From Silene noctiflora (lineage: Eukaryota > Streptophyta > Magnoliopsida > Caryophyllales > Caryophyllaceae): DNA of 43,183 nt. The stretch covers positions 23,812-66,994 of the forward strand of contig VHZZ01001792.1 of the NCBI GenBank assembly GCA_009801015.1, written 5' to 3'. Shown here piece by piece: positions 1 through 10,500 of this stretch; within the stretch, counting starts at the first letter, position 1, and each line of letters begins with the position of its first letter. The notes under the pieces are model-generated. The model was not told the DNA's origin. It worked only from the letters and a program-made list of their open reading frames with translations, and searched no databases. The position numbers and the translations under genes are program-made.

Positions 1-530
1 GGGTGCCAAAATATGAGGGACTTACATGAGAGTAGTTGTGTAAGTAAACATATGAAAAGTAGAGAAATCTCATTTTCTTAATATTTGTGCAAAAAATAAA
101 TATAAACAATTCAATGGAAGGGGGAAGTTGTAAATAATACAAAATTTATACTCTAATAAAAGCATTTTTCGCATCAAAAAATTATTTTATGTAAAATATA
201 GCTTCAATATTAAAAATATTACATAATATCTTTGTCATAATTTTGGAAGATTTTATAATATATTTTTCTAAAACTAAAAAAAATGATTTGGACGCTCTAA
301 TATCGCTCGAAAAAAACCTCTTTTAATAATATATATAGATAGATTCGTGCATCGGAAAAAAAATCTATTTACGGAAAGCTCGAGCTAAAAAAATCGCATG
401 AGTCGAAATCGTGCATTGATTTCAAGTACTCGTACTTGGTTGAGTTCGATTTTTAGGGTACAAGTTGATTTCAAACTTAGCTGAATTAAACATTACCTCA
501 ATTCGGTTATACTCACTAATAATTGACTTA
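1..530. other. AT-rich intergenic DNA, no gene seen
   Basis: No open frame of useful length, tRNA or clear repeat boundary is visible. The stretch is A/T-rich and ends at the TTA target site (528-530) of the first MITE. Confidence 0.6.
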
Positions 531-936
531 GGCCTTGTTTGGTAAACGGCGGATTAATATTGGTAGAAGCAGATTTGACTAGATGAATGATGTAGCAGGT
601 TTGACCAGTAAAATGATTTAGCAGAATTGTATTAGGGGTATTTGGTAATTGATAGTTTTAGATTAGCAGATTGTTTAACTCATTTGTAAAATGACAAATA
701 AGGGCATAAATAAATTATTTATTAGTTAAATCAAAGTAGGGTAAGTATTTTTTAAAAGGGGTAAAGAAGACAATTTATAATTCTTCTAATATGCTAACCC
801 CACATGCTGGTAGGAGCACTGGAGCAGCATATTGGACCCCAATATACTGTAAATAACATATTTATAAGTCAAACATGCTAAACCTCTCAAACATGTTAAA
901 ATTTGGCCAATATGTCATTTACCAATTAATAGGGCC
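531..936. mobile_element. MITE 1, PIF/Harbinger (Tourist)-like
   Basis: The left end reads GGCCTTGTTTGGTAAACGG. The right end, reverse complemented, reads GGCCCTATTAATTGGTAAAT, giving imperfect terminal inverted repeats. TTA lies directly outside both ends (528-530 and 937-939), the target-site duplication used by PIF/Harbinger elements. There is no coding capacity in about 406 bp, so it is a non-autonomous copy. The inverted repeats are diverged, so the superfamily call rests mostly on TTA and the GGCCTTGTTTGG start. Confidence 0.6.
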
Positions 937-939
937 TTA

Positions 940-1254
940 GAGCATCCACAAAGGTGAGACTCCCCATATTTTTTTTTTTTTTTCTTATTCGTCCATCTCA
1001 TTTTCCACTCACTTTTCCATTTACCCTTTCCATTTCATAATTATATCTATGCAACAACAGGGTTCCCCAATCCACACACAAAAATTTGGGAACCTCCCCA
1101 AAACTAACACAACTTGCTTTTAGTTTTATTTGGGGACCTTATCTAAAAAAAGTGGAGCCCCGAAATATGGGAAGGTTGGTGCAACAATGTGGTTGTCCAT
1201 TTGAGGAAAGATAAGGCAAATGGGGAGGTTATTTTTTTTCCTTTGCGGATGCTC
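940..1254. mobile_element. MITE 2, TTA-flanked, abutting MITE 1
   Basis: The left end GAGCATCCACAAAGG and the right end CCTTTGCGGATGCTC form a clean inverted repeat with one mismatch in 15. TTA flanks both sides (937-939 and 1255-1257). The 315-bp interior has a long T run and no open frame. The left TTA is the same one that bounds MITE 1 on its right, so the two elements sit head to tail with only the target site between them. Confidence 0.72.
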
Positions 1255-1257
1255 TTA

Positions 1258-2069
1258 GAGTTATAGATTGGTTGTTGTGAATCAATAATTTTTTTATTCT
1301 AAGGAGAGTTGAACAATATATTAACACCATACCCGAAAACAATTACTAATCGAATTATTTACAAAAAAAAAAAGACAGGCTCAAGAGTTTCATGCCTCAA
1401 TCTAGATAGGAAGTAGAACTCTCAAGTCTCAAGTCCATCTCTAACTGTGTTTGGACATGGAACTCCCACGCTTAATAAGCCTACGTTTGGACATGAATCT
1501 TCCATATCCTGACCAATGGGACGCGAGAAATTCATATTTTACACCTTTTTTTGTTTGTAAATAATTCGATTAGGTTCAACATTACTTTGATAAGTTAGTT
1601 TAATTCGGTGTTCCAATTAAGCTTTTAGTAATTTTGACCTTAGTTGTTATTCGACTAGTGTTTCGTTGTTTCGATATTAATTGTTAGTTTTTATTTGTCG
1701 ATTAGTATATAAATAAAAGGTTTGAGGTAGGAGCATAGGAGGGACATTTTGAATAGTTCATTTAAATTGTCGATAATAAACCGTAATTTTTCGATAATGA
1801 ATAACACAACTAGATATTAAGCAAGTTTTTCGGCTCCGGCAAAAACTTGCTCACCCCGAATTCCGTCACATTTATCCGAATAAAAAACGGGTACCCGTAG
1901 AATTTCCCAATTGAATACTCGTAGAATTATTTACGCGGCTGACATAGAACACACAATCCAAAAAAACAAAGAAATGACGATCCAGAACACCAGAACCGTC
2001 TCAATGTAAATTTTGTACACATCATTTGATTACTGAATTATTTACGATTTCTCCATCTTTCTTCCATCT
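1258..2069. other. Intergenic DNA and PEX13 promoter/leader
   Basis: No gene is seen. The last 150 bases or so before the ATG at 2070 are likely 5' leader. A perfect hairpin at 1820-1851 is listed separately. Confidence 0.5.
1820..1851. repeat. Perfect 11-bp hairpin upstream of PEX13
   Basis: AGCAAGTTTTT (1820-1830) and AAAAACTTGCT (1841-1851) are exact reverse complements around a GC-rich 10-base loop, CGGCTCCGGC. It lies about 220 bases upstream of the PEX13 start codon. It could be a leader/promoter structure or part of an old repeat; the sequence does not decide this. Confidence 0.7.
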
Positions 2070-5000
2070 ATGGCTACTACTAATCCTACCCAGCAAGCAG
2101 GTATTTTTCTTCTTTTATTTCTTTATTTTAATCAAGTATTTCCTTTATTTACTTGCAGAGTATTTAATAATTATCTTGGGGTTGTATTTTTGATATCTTT
2201 AGGGATTTATATGATCTGGGTTCATGTAATTTCAATCTGTTTTTGTGTTATAATTGATATAATTCACTAAAGTTTGTATCTTTACTGTTGTTTTGCACTG
2301 AAATTTAAGTGTTTGATTGTTTATTTAGTTTGGTAAATTTGGTATTATATTGTCTTGATTCGGATAATCGGATATTATTATGTTACTGCAATGTCTGTAG
2401 TTTTATGAAGTGAATTTGGCGATTATTATGAAGTTGGTGGGTTTAATGTCGTTGAATTTGAGATTTGGGGTAAAGGGTTAAGAGACTGATGCATGATGTT
2501 TTTTGGGAAGAGGGTTGGGTGGTGAAGGTTTGATAGAAATTGGAGAAGTAAGTGTAACGTAATGAATAATTGTTGTCGGTATGAGGATTGAGCTTGGAGG
2601 GTGGTAGCTGGGATCATTTTAGGTGTCATACAGATGCTTGGGATTGGAGGAAGTTAACTAGCTCTTTAGGTGATTGGGAAGAGGGTGGATGGTGAAAGTT
2701 TGATATAAATCGGAGAAATATGTGCAACGTAAGGAATAACTGCTGTTCAAATGGAGTTTCAGATTGGGTTGTCGTAGATGGGATGGTTTTAGGTGTCATA
2801 CAGATGCTTGGGACTGGGGGAAGTTAACTAGATCACTACGTAATTGGGAAGAGGGCGGGGCGGTAAAGGTTTGATATAAATTGGAGAAATAAGTGTAATG
2901 TAACGAATAAATGCTGTAAATGCTGTTCTTATGGAGCTTGAGCTTGGGTTGTCGACTGTCGTAGATGGGATCGTGTTAGCTGTATGGTACAATGCTCGGG
3001 ATTATGAGAAGCTAACTAATTGATTACATATTTGTCAAGCACTCATTTTTGAATACTATACTTTGCAAAATACTCATTTTTAAATAATGCTGTTGGAAAT
3101 TATGCCGTCCTATAACAAATTTTATGTTGAACACTAGCTATATTAACTTTCTGGTAAAAAGAGTCCAATTTACAGCATTGACTATACTTCCACTCTTTTT
3201 CAACTTCATGCTGTCAAAAGTTGGAAAAGAAAATAAATTCCTAGGGGCTTAGTGTTTTTACGTTGCTGTAAAGTTTTGTCTTCATTTCATGGATATCTTG
3301 TGTAAGATAATTACTGTCTTCATTTCATGGATATCTTGTGTAAGATAATTACGTTTATAATTGGAAAGGAGCAGGTATTACTCATATGATGACAATAAAG
3401 TCTATGACAATAACATGCTTTTGATTTTAACTGTTTTTTACAGGTAGTGGACCGCCGCCAAAACCTTGGGAAAGAACAGGTTCATCATCGGGTCCAGCAC
3501 CATTTAGACCTCCGTCATCTGGTACTACAAGCGATGTTGTGGAATCTTCAGGGACTGCAAAACCAGGAGAAATCGTCTCAACTTCTAATCAAAACAATAA
3601 CACTATGAACACAAACGTTGCTGGCAGGCCTCTCCCAACAAGGCCCTGGGAGAATAACCTAGGAAGCAGCACTTATGGAGGTATTTGTTTTTTGTTTTAC
3701 TGAGAACTGTGATCCAAAAATTTCATTGTACTGTATTCTGGGTGCTGACAGAATGATCACCACTTTCTATGGCAGGATATGGTTCAGGTTTGACTTCAGG
3801 TTTGACTGGGTATGGATCAGGGTACGGATCAGGGATGTATAATTCTTATGGCAGTGGATATGGAGGAGTAGGTGGAGTAGGTGGGATGTATGGAGGAGTA
3901 GGTGGTGGTGGGATGTATAGAGGTGGATATGGTGGCAGTGGTCTTTATGGAGGAGTAGGTGGTGGCGGGATGTATGGAGGAGGAGGGATGTACAATAGTG
4001 GCATGGGAGGACCCATGGGTGGGTACGGGATGGGTGGTCCATTTGGACCACAAGATCCAAATAATCCACCTGCCTCCCCACCTGGGTTCTGGATTTCATT
4101 TCTCCGTGTGGTAAGTGCAAATCTTAAAACTATGTATATTCCTGTCCTCGTATATTTTTATCCGGTTTTCAGTGCGTGTGAAATGTGAATCTCTTATCGT
4201 AGTTGCTCCGGTATAATGTCTTGTGCATGCATAATTTTTAGAGCTAGCAATAAGTGACCCAACTGGATTACTGGACAACCCCACCTAAAATAAGTGGGTT
4301 TTAGATAAAGATTGTGTTTAAGTGGGTCGACTTGATGAATGTTTTTAATAAGTGGATTGGCAGAGGTACTGATGTTGTAAATTTCAACCTGAACGGCTGA
4401 TTGTGCCGTACATTGACCCTTTTAAGCTGATTTCACAATTTTGAAGTCATTGTTTTGTGCTTATAAGTTGATATGATATGATTAATGCAAGAAGTACACA
4501 ATCATCCAACTTTGTAGTGTATTGACAATGTTTTGGATTTGATCACAACTCTCACCGGAATTATCTTGCACGTGCTTTATCAGTTATGTGGTATAATGTC
4601 TGCATTTTTTAGTAGATTTAATTTTAACGTTGTTTTTGTTCGTTGCATTAGCGATTGGTTATTAAGTATAGGGTCAATTGGAACCGCGCCCTTTTAGTAA
4701 TGGTTAGTATTGTTATTCCCCACCCTGTTTATTTATTATATCTGGTTTGGACTGAGGGGTTTAAGTTCATTATATTGACCTGAGCCCAATCCGTCCTGAC
4801 ATGTTCGCCAGCGGCCCATCGCTACGTATTGGTTATAACATTAATACACTGTATTATGAATTTTATCCATAAATTATGTTGGTGCCATGAAGTATTTAGA
4901 AACTCTTCATGTTAAGCATGCTTTATCGACTATTTCCGTGTGATTATTTTCATTTCATGATAGATGGAAGGAGTGGTGAACTTTTTTGGACGGATATCAG

Positions 5001-5493
5001 TTCTTGTAGACCAGAACACACAAGCTGTTCACCTTTTCATGTCAGCACTTCTACAGGTTCTATTCCTTCAATTTCACCTCAACATGTATTAAAATTAAAT
5101 TGTACGGAGTACTATTTTATTGCAGTAACTAAGCAGTTTCTCATGGAATCATGGGACTTTTAAATGCAGTTGTTTCCGTCTTTTATCTCATTGACTAGCA
5201 GTTCTGCATTGAAAGAATTCGATTTTTATCATTAAGAGATATCCTCTGACAACACAGTTTCGTATTTCATACAGCTATTTGATCGAGGAGGAATGCTATA
5301 TGGTGAGTTAGCTAGATTTGTGTTGAGAATATTGGGGATAGGGAGAAAATCCAAGAAACTTCCTCCTACCGGCCCAAACGGACTCCCATTGCCTGGACCT
5401 GACACTCAGATGGATCAGAGATTCATAGAGGGCCCAAAAGGTGGCCCGGCTGGCTCGTGGGATAATATGTGGGGTAGTGATGCAAACAGATGA
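2070..5493 (+). CDS. PEX13: Peroxisomal membrane import protein PEX13
   Basis: PEX13 sits in the peroxisome membrane and docks cargo receptors (PEX5/PEX7) together with PEX14. Exons: 2070-2100, 3444-3680, 3776-4110, 4964-5056, 5275-5493; all joins are GT-AG and in frame, giving 304 aa, the length I recall for Arabidopsis PEX13. The N-terminus is Pro-rich with two P-x-x-P-W-E type motifs (PPPKPWE, PLPTRPWE). Residues about 90-185 are a Gly/Tyr/Met-rich low-complexity tract (YGSGYGSGMYNSYGSGYGG). The conserved membrane core follows from about 194 to 253 (GFWISFLRV, VVNFFGRISVLVDQNTQ, MLYGELARFVLRILGIG). The C-tail is Pro/Gly-rich (PTGPNGLPLPGPD) and I see no SH3 domain, unlike yeast and animal PEX13 but as expected in plants. 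Likely poly(A) signal AATAAT near 5650. Identity is very secure; the short first exon rests on frame fit. Confidence 0.95.
2507..3027. repeat. Three tandem copies of a ~170-bp unit in PEX13 intron 1
   Basis: Copies start at about 2507, 2678 and 2848, each opening with GAAGAGGG and continuing through a shared GGTTTGATA(G/T)AAAT(T/C)GGAGAA block. A second shared block, TTTTAGGTGTCATACAGATG, is identical in copies 1 and 2 and diverged in copy 3. Spacing is 171 and 170 bases. Copies differ by many point changes, so the array is old. Confidence 0.85.
3277..3352. repeat. Exact 38-bp tandem duplication in PEX13 intron 1
   Basis: Bases 3277-3314 are repeated without a mismatch at 3315-3352 (each begins TGTCTTCATTTCATGG and ends AAGATAATTAC). 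The perfect identity suggests a recent event. Confidence 0.95.
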
Positions 5494-6351
5494 TGCAATA
5501 TAGCTGATACGAAGCTGGCAATGGGACTTTGGAAGGCTAAAGAGTCGTCGATCCAAAGTCCGAATGCAGACGCATTTTCGTCCAAGTCTGTACTTTGTGC
5601 AAGTTACTCGTATCTTCCTTCCGCTGTGATTAATTGTTGTTCGAGTATGTAAATAATAAGCTCAAACTGCTTTGAAAAAGATTTGCCACTGGTTCTTGTT
5701 GAGTTGTTGTAATTGTCGGGTCTTCTATGAGAGTAGTATATATATCGAGTACAAATTTTTATTTGAGACTATTATCGGTATAAACCATGTTTAAAACAAT
5801 TCATGTATAAAGTTGGTAATGAGTATGAGTACAAATATAGTGATTGAAATAATCAAACAATTTGTAATGATTGAAGTTCCAATGGATTCTAGTTTGATAA
5901 ACAAGTTTCACAGGGTGTAAACGCGCATTGTAATACGTTTTGTTTAAAATCGTCTTAACTAACATAGAGTACTCTGTAACTCTCAAATCAAAATCTCTTC
6001 ATCACATTGTACTCTTGTGAGGAAAATGGTTCATTTTTTTTCTCATTACGAGTTTTCTCATTGTAAAATTTTAACAAAACATATTTTTATCAACAAACAT
6101 CAAATTACGTAATAACTATTTTTTTATACAATTTTTTTTTAACAAAGTCAATTTAATCAATATTTACGATAACAATTCACTAATACCCGTCCAACCGACG
6201 TCGCTATTTTTCTTTCTTTTATTCATCCAACTACAACATGAGGTAAATTGTTAAAAAAAAAAAAAGTCAAGTAGTAGAAAAAAAAAAAGAGAGAAAGGGT
6301 GAAAAAAACGGTCTTCCCACACCTGTATGTGTAATGTATCTGTGTGTGTAA
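5494..6351. other. PEX13 3' UTR and spacer to the TBC gene
   Basis: The 3' UTR probably ends around 5660-5760. The rest is A/T-rich spacer with homopolymer A runs (6251-6290) and the likely promoter/leader of the next gene. No gene seen. Confidence 0.55.
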
Positions 6352-7544
6352 ATGGCGAAGAAGCTCATCAATCGATCTCCATTTTTCTTTTCAACCTTCT
6401 TTTCCTTCATTTGTTCTCAGGTTTACTATTTCCCTCTTTTTATTTTTAATAATTTTCTTGCATTATTTTTCTTTTATTACTATATTTTGATCGATTCTAA
6501 TTTATTGCAATTTTGATCAGATCAATGTAAATTGTGTTTTTAATGAATGCCCATGATCAAAGAGTTGATCTTTGTTAGCTGGGTGTTGATGGGTTGATTT
6601 TGATTTGTTGGAAAGTTATTGGGAGTAGTTGGATGATTTGAGCTAATTGATGTGTTGAAATGTTGGAAATTATGATTGTTTGAGTAGCATTATGTGTTTA
6701 ATTGATCAGTTTAGTTAGTTATGCTCGTGATCCGATCACACCTTACCTTGCAATTTGCGGGAGTCCTTGAGGCAGTGGTGTAATGTTGTTTTGATGGGTT
6801 GAAGTTGTGATTTTTGATTGTTTTAGTAGAATTATGTGTTCTAGTGATCAGTGTTGAATTTCCCGTGATCTGACCGTCCCTTACCCTGCCATTTGCGTTA
6901 GTCCTTGAAGCACCAGTGTAATGTTGTGTTGATAGGTTAAAGTTGTGTAATTTCTGATTGATTTAGTAGAATTAGGTGTGTGATCAGTGTTGAGTTAAAT
7001 TTAATGAGTTATGTTCGTTATCCAACCATCCCTTGCCTTGCAATTTACGAGAGTCTTTGAGGCATTAGGGTAATGTTGTGTTGATAGGCGCGTGATACTA
7101 GAAGAAATGAGTTTAATGTGTTGTTGTGTAGTGAACTGTTAAGACTTGTTTTAGACTCTTGGTTTCTAAGGTGAAGATTGTACTCTCATTTTTGAGTTGT
7201 GGTAGGCTTTCATACGATGGCCTAACTAGAGAAATCAGGGTCTTAAATTGGGTACTTTTGTAGCAAAATGGGCAAGTTTTTATTCAAACTGACATTTTGT
7301 ATCGTAAAATTCGGAAACTTGGGCCTTGAGAGTTGTGATCCGAACCCTTACAACATCCCTTCAGCCACTGCTTCTATATTGTCTAAAAGTCTGTAAGAGG
7401 TTTTTGTCAAGATCAAGTATTTTAGTGCTACTATGTTGTTGGAATATGCTTTTGTGGAAAGTCGGTATTGAATTGGATTTGTTGAATCTTGTCAAATTGT
7501 AGGGTGAGAGAAGGTGAATGAATAAAATTGTTGATGTCTGTTGA
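6352..7544 (+). promoter_or_regulatory. Upstream start codons in the TBC gene leader
   Basis: An ATG at 6352 opens a frame to a good donor (6420/GTTTAC). Spliced to the acceptor at 7502, it would end at TGA 7515-7517 after 27 codons. Immediately next, ATG 7518 opens an 8-codon frame that ends at TGA 7542-7544, beyond the main ATG at 7534 in another frame. The main frame has its own stop at 7519-7521, so 7534 is the first in-frame start. Both uORFs would be expected to lower initiation at the main start if this leader is transcribed. Confidence 0.5.
6640..7090 (+). repeat. Three tandem copies of a SINE-like segment in the TBC leader intron
   Basis: Three copies of about 140-150 bp carry a shared block, with anchor points at about 6726, 6864 and 7014. 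Shared strings include CTTGCAATTT(G/A)CG, GAGTC(C/T)TTGAGGCA and GTAATGTTGTGTTGAT, plus a TTTAGTAGAATTA segment between them. The same block recurs singly elsewhere in the window (about 13540, 28830, 30790). Confidence 0.75.
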
Positions 7545-10500
7545 TTGCCTTGACAAGCGATGGGGTTGTGGAGCGCCAGGTGAAAATCTACAGAGAGTGA
7601 GTTCTATGGTTTACGACATGGGGGACTCTTGTCTTCCTCCATCACCTATAAAGGTTGTGGTGGTTGTAAGACAACCTCTTTGTAATTTTTTGTATCATAC
7701 CAAAACTTCAACCTAGTGCATATACTTTGGAATTAGAAGTCAAGTGTACCATATTCTTAGATCTGACATAAAAAGTCTGCAGAGGACTAAAGTCCAGTTC
7801 ACATGAAATCAGGAGTTTAATGTTGAATGCAATTTTCTTGATTTCATGTTTTCCTCCAAGTCAATTGATTGAATTTCTAGCAGCTAAATTGGATTTTTTT
7901 GCATCTTAAAGTTAGCTGTTTTCATTACCATCACTTGTGGTGATCTTTAGCTAACCTCTAGCTAGTATTCCTCTTTTGCGTATGCTACATGACTGTAGCA
8001 TTATGGAAAGAAGTCAAAAGACTCTGTTCAGTTTTATCTTGCGAAAAAAATGCTTGTTTTGGCAAACGAGTGCATGGTATCCTGTCTCAAGTGGTTAAGA
8101 GCAGTTTATCGTCAGTTGCTTTGAAGGAACGGTAGTTCCTTTTTGCATCTGGCAGATAGTGTCACCTAAATATCATTCTATATATCAAAAGGGAATAGTA
8201 ACAGACAAGCAGGCGCGCTGAATCTTTGATCAACTGGTTTCTTTAATCGATTTGCCTAGCTATCTTCATAAATGTGCCATTCCGATATATAAAAAAAAGA
8301 TGCACATGTGCTCTCTTCATGTAAATTTTGTGTTTTTTTTCCTAATATGCTTTAATCACGTCATAACTCATATTAAAGTGGTTAGTAGTGGGGTTTTCAT
8401 TCGTTTAAAAAAAATAGTGGGATTATGATTACCCTACTCACGGTTTCCTCGGGTTGTGATAAAAAAAGTCACTAAGTTTACTTCAATAATTACAACTGCC
8501 ATGTAATTTGTATTTCATCATTACGCATTGCCTATCCTTGTACCAGATATGGTATATTTTGTGGTTGGTTTCCGTATGTAGACTGGTTGACTGCCGAAAT
8601 AGATGTAAAAAACAAAAAGACGTAGGAGGATAATTTGTTAAAGCACATCAAGTTCTGATAGGTTTAGATTGACTTTTGTATGATGTTTCCCTTCCCATGC
8701 CCTTTTCACTCTTTTCTTTCTCTCATCGTGTTTTGAGGTGTGTGGTTTTTCAATGATGGTTCTAAAGAATGTTTCATATTAGCAGACCTCAAATCATTTG
8801 TGATTACGGCTCTGGTGTTGCATCAAGTTTCTCTCTGGTTGATATGATTTTCTTTTGCCTTTTTTATGGCATTGCAGGTGAACAAAATGCTTAAGCTAGA
8901 AAAATGGCAGACAGTTTTTGACAGTGATGGGAAGGTTCTCGGTTTCCAGAAGGCACTAAAGCTGATTATCCTTGGGGTGCGTTTGACTGCTCTTTACCTT
9001 TAGTTCTTCGAAGACATAATTTATACATGGCCTGTAGTATCCGCCAGTTTTTTTCTTTTTCTTTTTCTTTTTTTTTTTAAACTGTGTTGGCCTATTTTTG
9101 CATGTAACACGTATTATGTTTTTCTCCGACTCTCATCTTCTATGATTCTCTCTCCCTTAAGCTGTCAAGGTTCAAGCTTGCTGCCACTTATTGCATGTAC
9201 AGCATAGAACAAATTACATTTGTGCTGACAAATTTAATTTTTTAGTTTTGCAAGTATCATAGTGTTTCCCTTAAACTCTGTAGCGCAATGATGCGCTTTC
9301 TCTTAATTGGGGATAGGACAGGACAGGACACTGGGAAAAGTTCAAATTTTTTGTGTCTTAAACACTAGTGAGGGCAGAAGTGGAGCTGATAATTTATTTG
9401 TATTTGATTTAATTGGGTTGTTTTGTGATGCATAAAACTGAGTCTAGCACCTTTACAGGGTGGTTTGAGGTTCTAGATTTTGACTAAAAGACTCATCCCT
9501 TGGTACTAATTTCTGGACATCTCACAGCTGTAGAGAGATTTTTCAAGAATAATCTCAAACAATTTTTTTTGTACACGTTTATTTCTCTTGTATGTTATTT
9601 ATTAATGGATATTGTGAATCTCAAAAGGCTAATCATGTGCTTATGTCTCCTGGAAAATTCTGCAGAAATCTAACTTAATTTATTGCCTCCCATTGTAGGG
9701 TGTTGATCCATCTATAAGGCCAGAAGTTTGGGAATTCCTTCTTGGATGTTATGCATTGGGTAGTAGCAGAGAGTACCGCAAGCGGCTGAGAGCAGCCCGA
9801 AGGTTCTCCTCTTTCACTTTTAGTTCTTCTGGAGTTCTGCTCATCTTCCAGACCCTCCTGCTGTGAAAGTGTATTTTGTGGGGTAGTAGCTCTATATTAT
9901 TATGTTCACCCAAGTAGCTATTTAGGACCAACCATATTCTTTATAGATTATCTAGCTAAATTCTTCTTGACTGATGTGATAAATTTGAATTCTTGTTTGC
10001 ATGATGCGTATATTTCGGGACATGCTTTCATATATTTTGATTTAACCAGCTCAAAATACTGAACCAATTTATTACTCTGTAACAATTGTTACCGCCTTTA
10101 GGAGCAGAGTTTCAACGTCTTGCTTGCCTTCTAAACTGTATGGGACATTTATAAACGTTCGTCACAGTCACAGCCTCTAGTTGGGGGATGCAAGTGCTAC
10201 ATACCAATTTAGCTATCTGTATGTAGACCTATTTTATTATGATTAAGTGCAATTGTTCTATGTGTTAGCATAAATGGAAAAAGAGCATGTTACTATGTGA
10301 CCATGTTTCTATATCTTGGTTTGCTTATGTTCATGATTTGGTGACCTTTTCTATTCCCCGACTTTGTGCTGGCTAGGGAAAGTACTGAAAAATCAGTCTT
10401 CATCTTTTCCCCTAAATTACTTCTTCGAAGTTAAAAGAGTGAAAACGCCTGAGAAAACAAAATATATATTAGCAGTTGTTGATAGGGATTTGGATCCGTT

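Noticed and set aside
3767..4120. Minus-strand open frames opposite PEX13 exon 3
   Set aside because: They are antisense shadows of the Gly-rich repeat: His/Ser/Thr low-complexity translations with no family match.
6640..7090. CRISPR-like repeat-spacer array
   Set aside because: Repeats are long, diverged and directly abutting in a plant intron; there are no short identical repeats with unique spacers.
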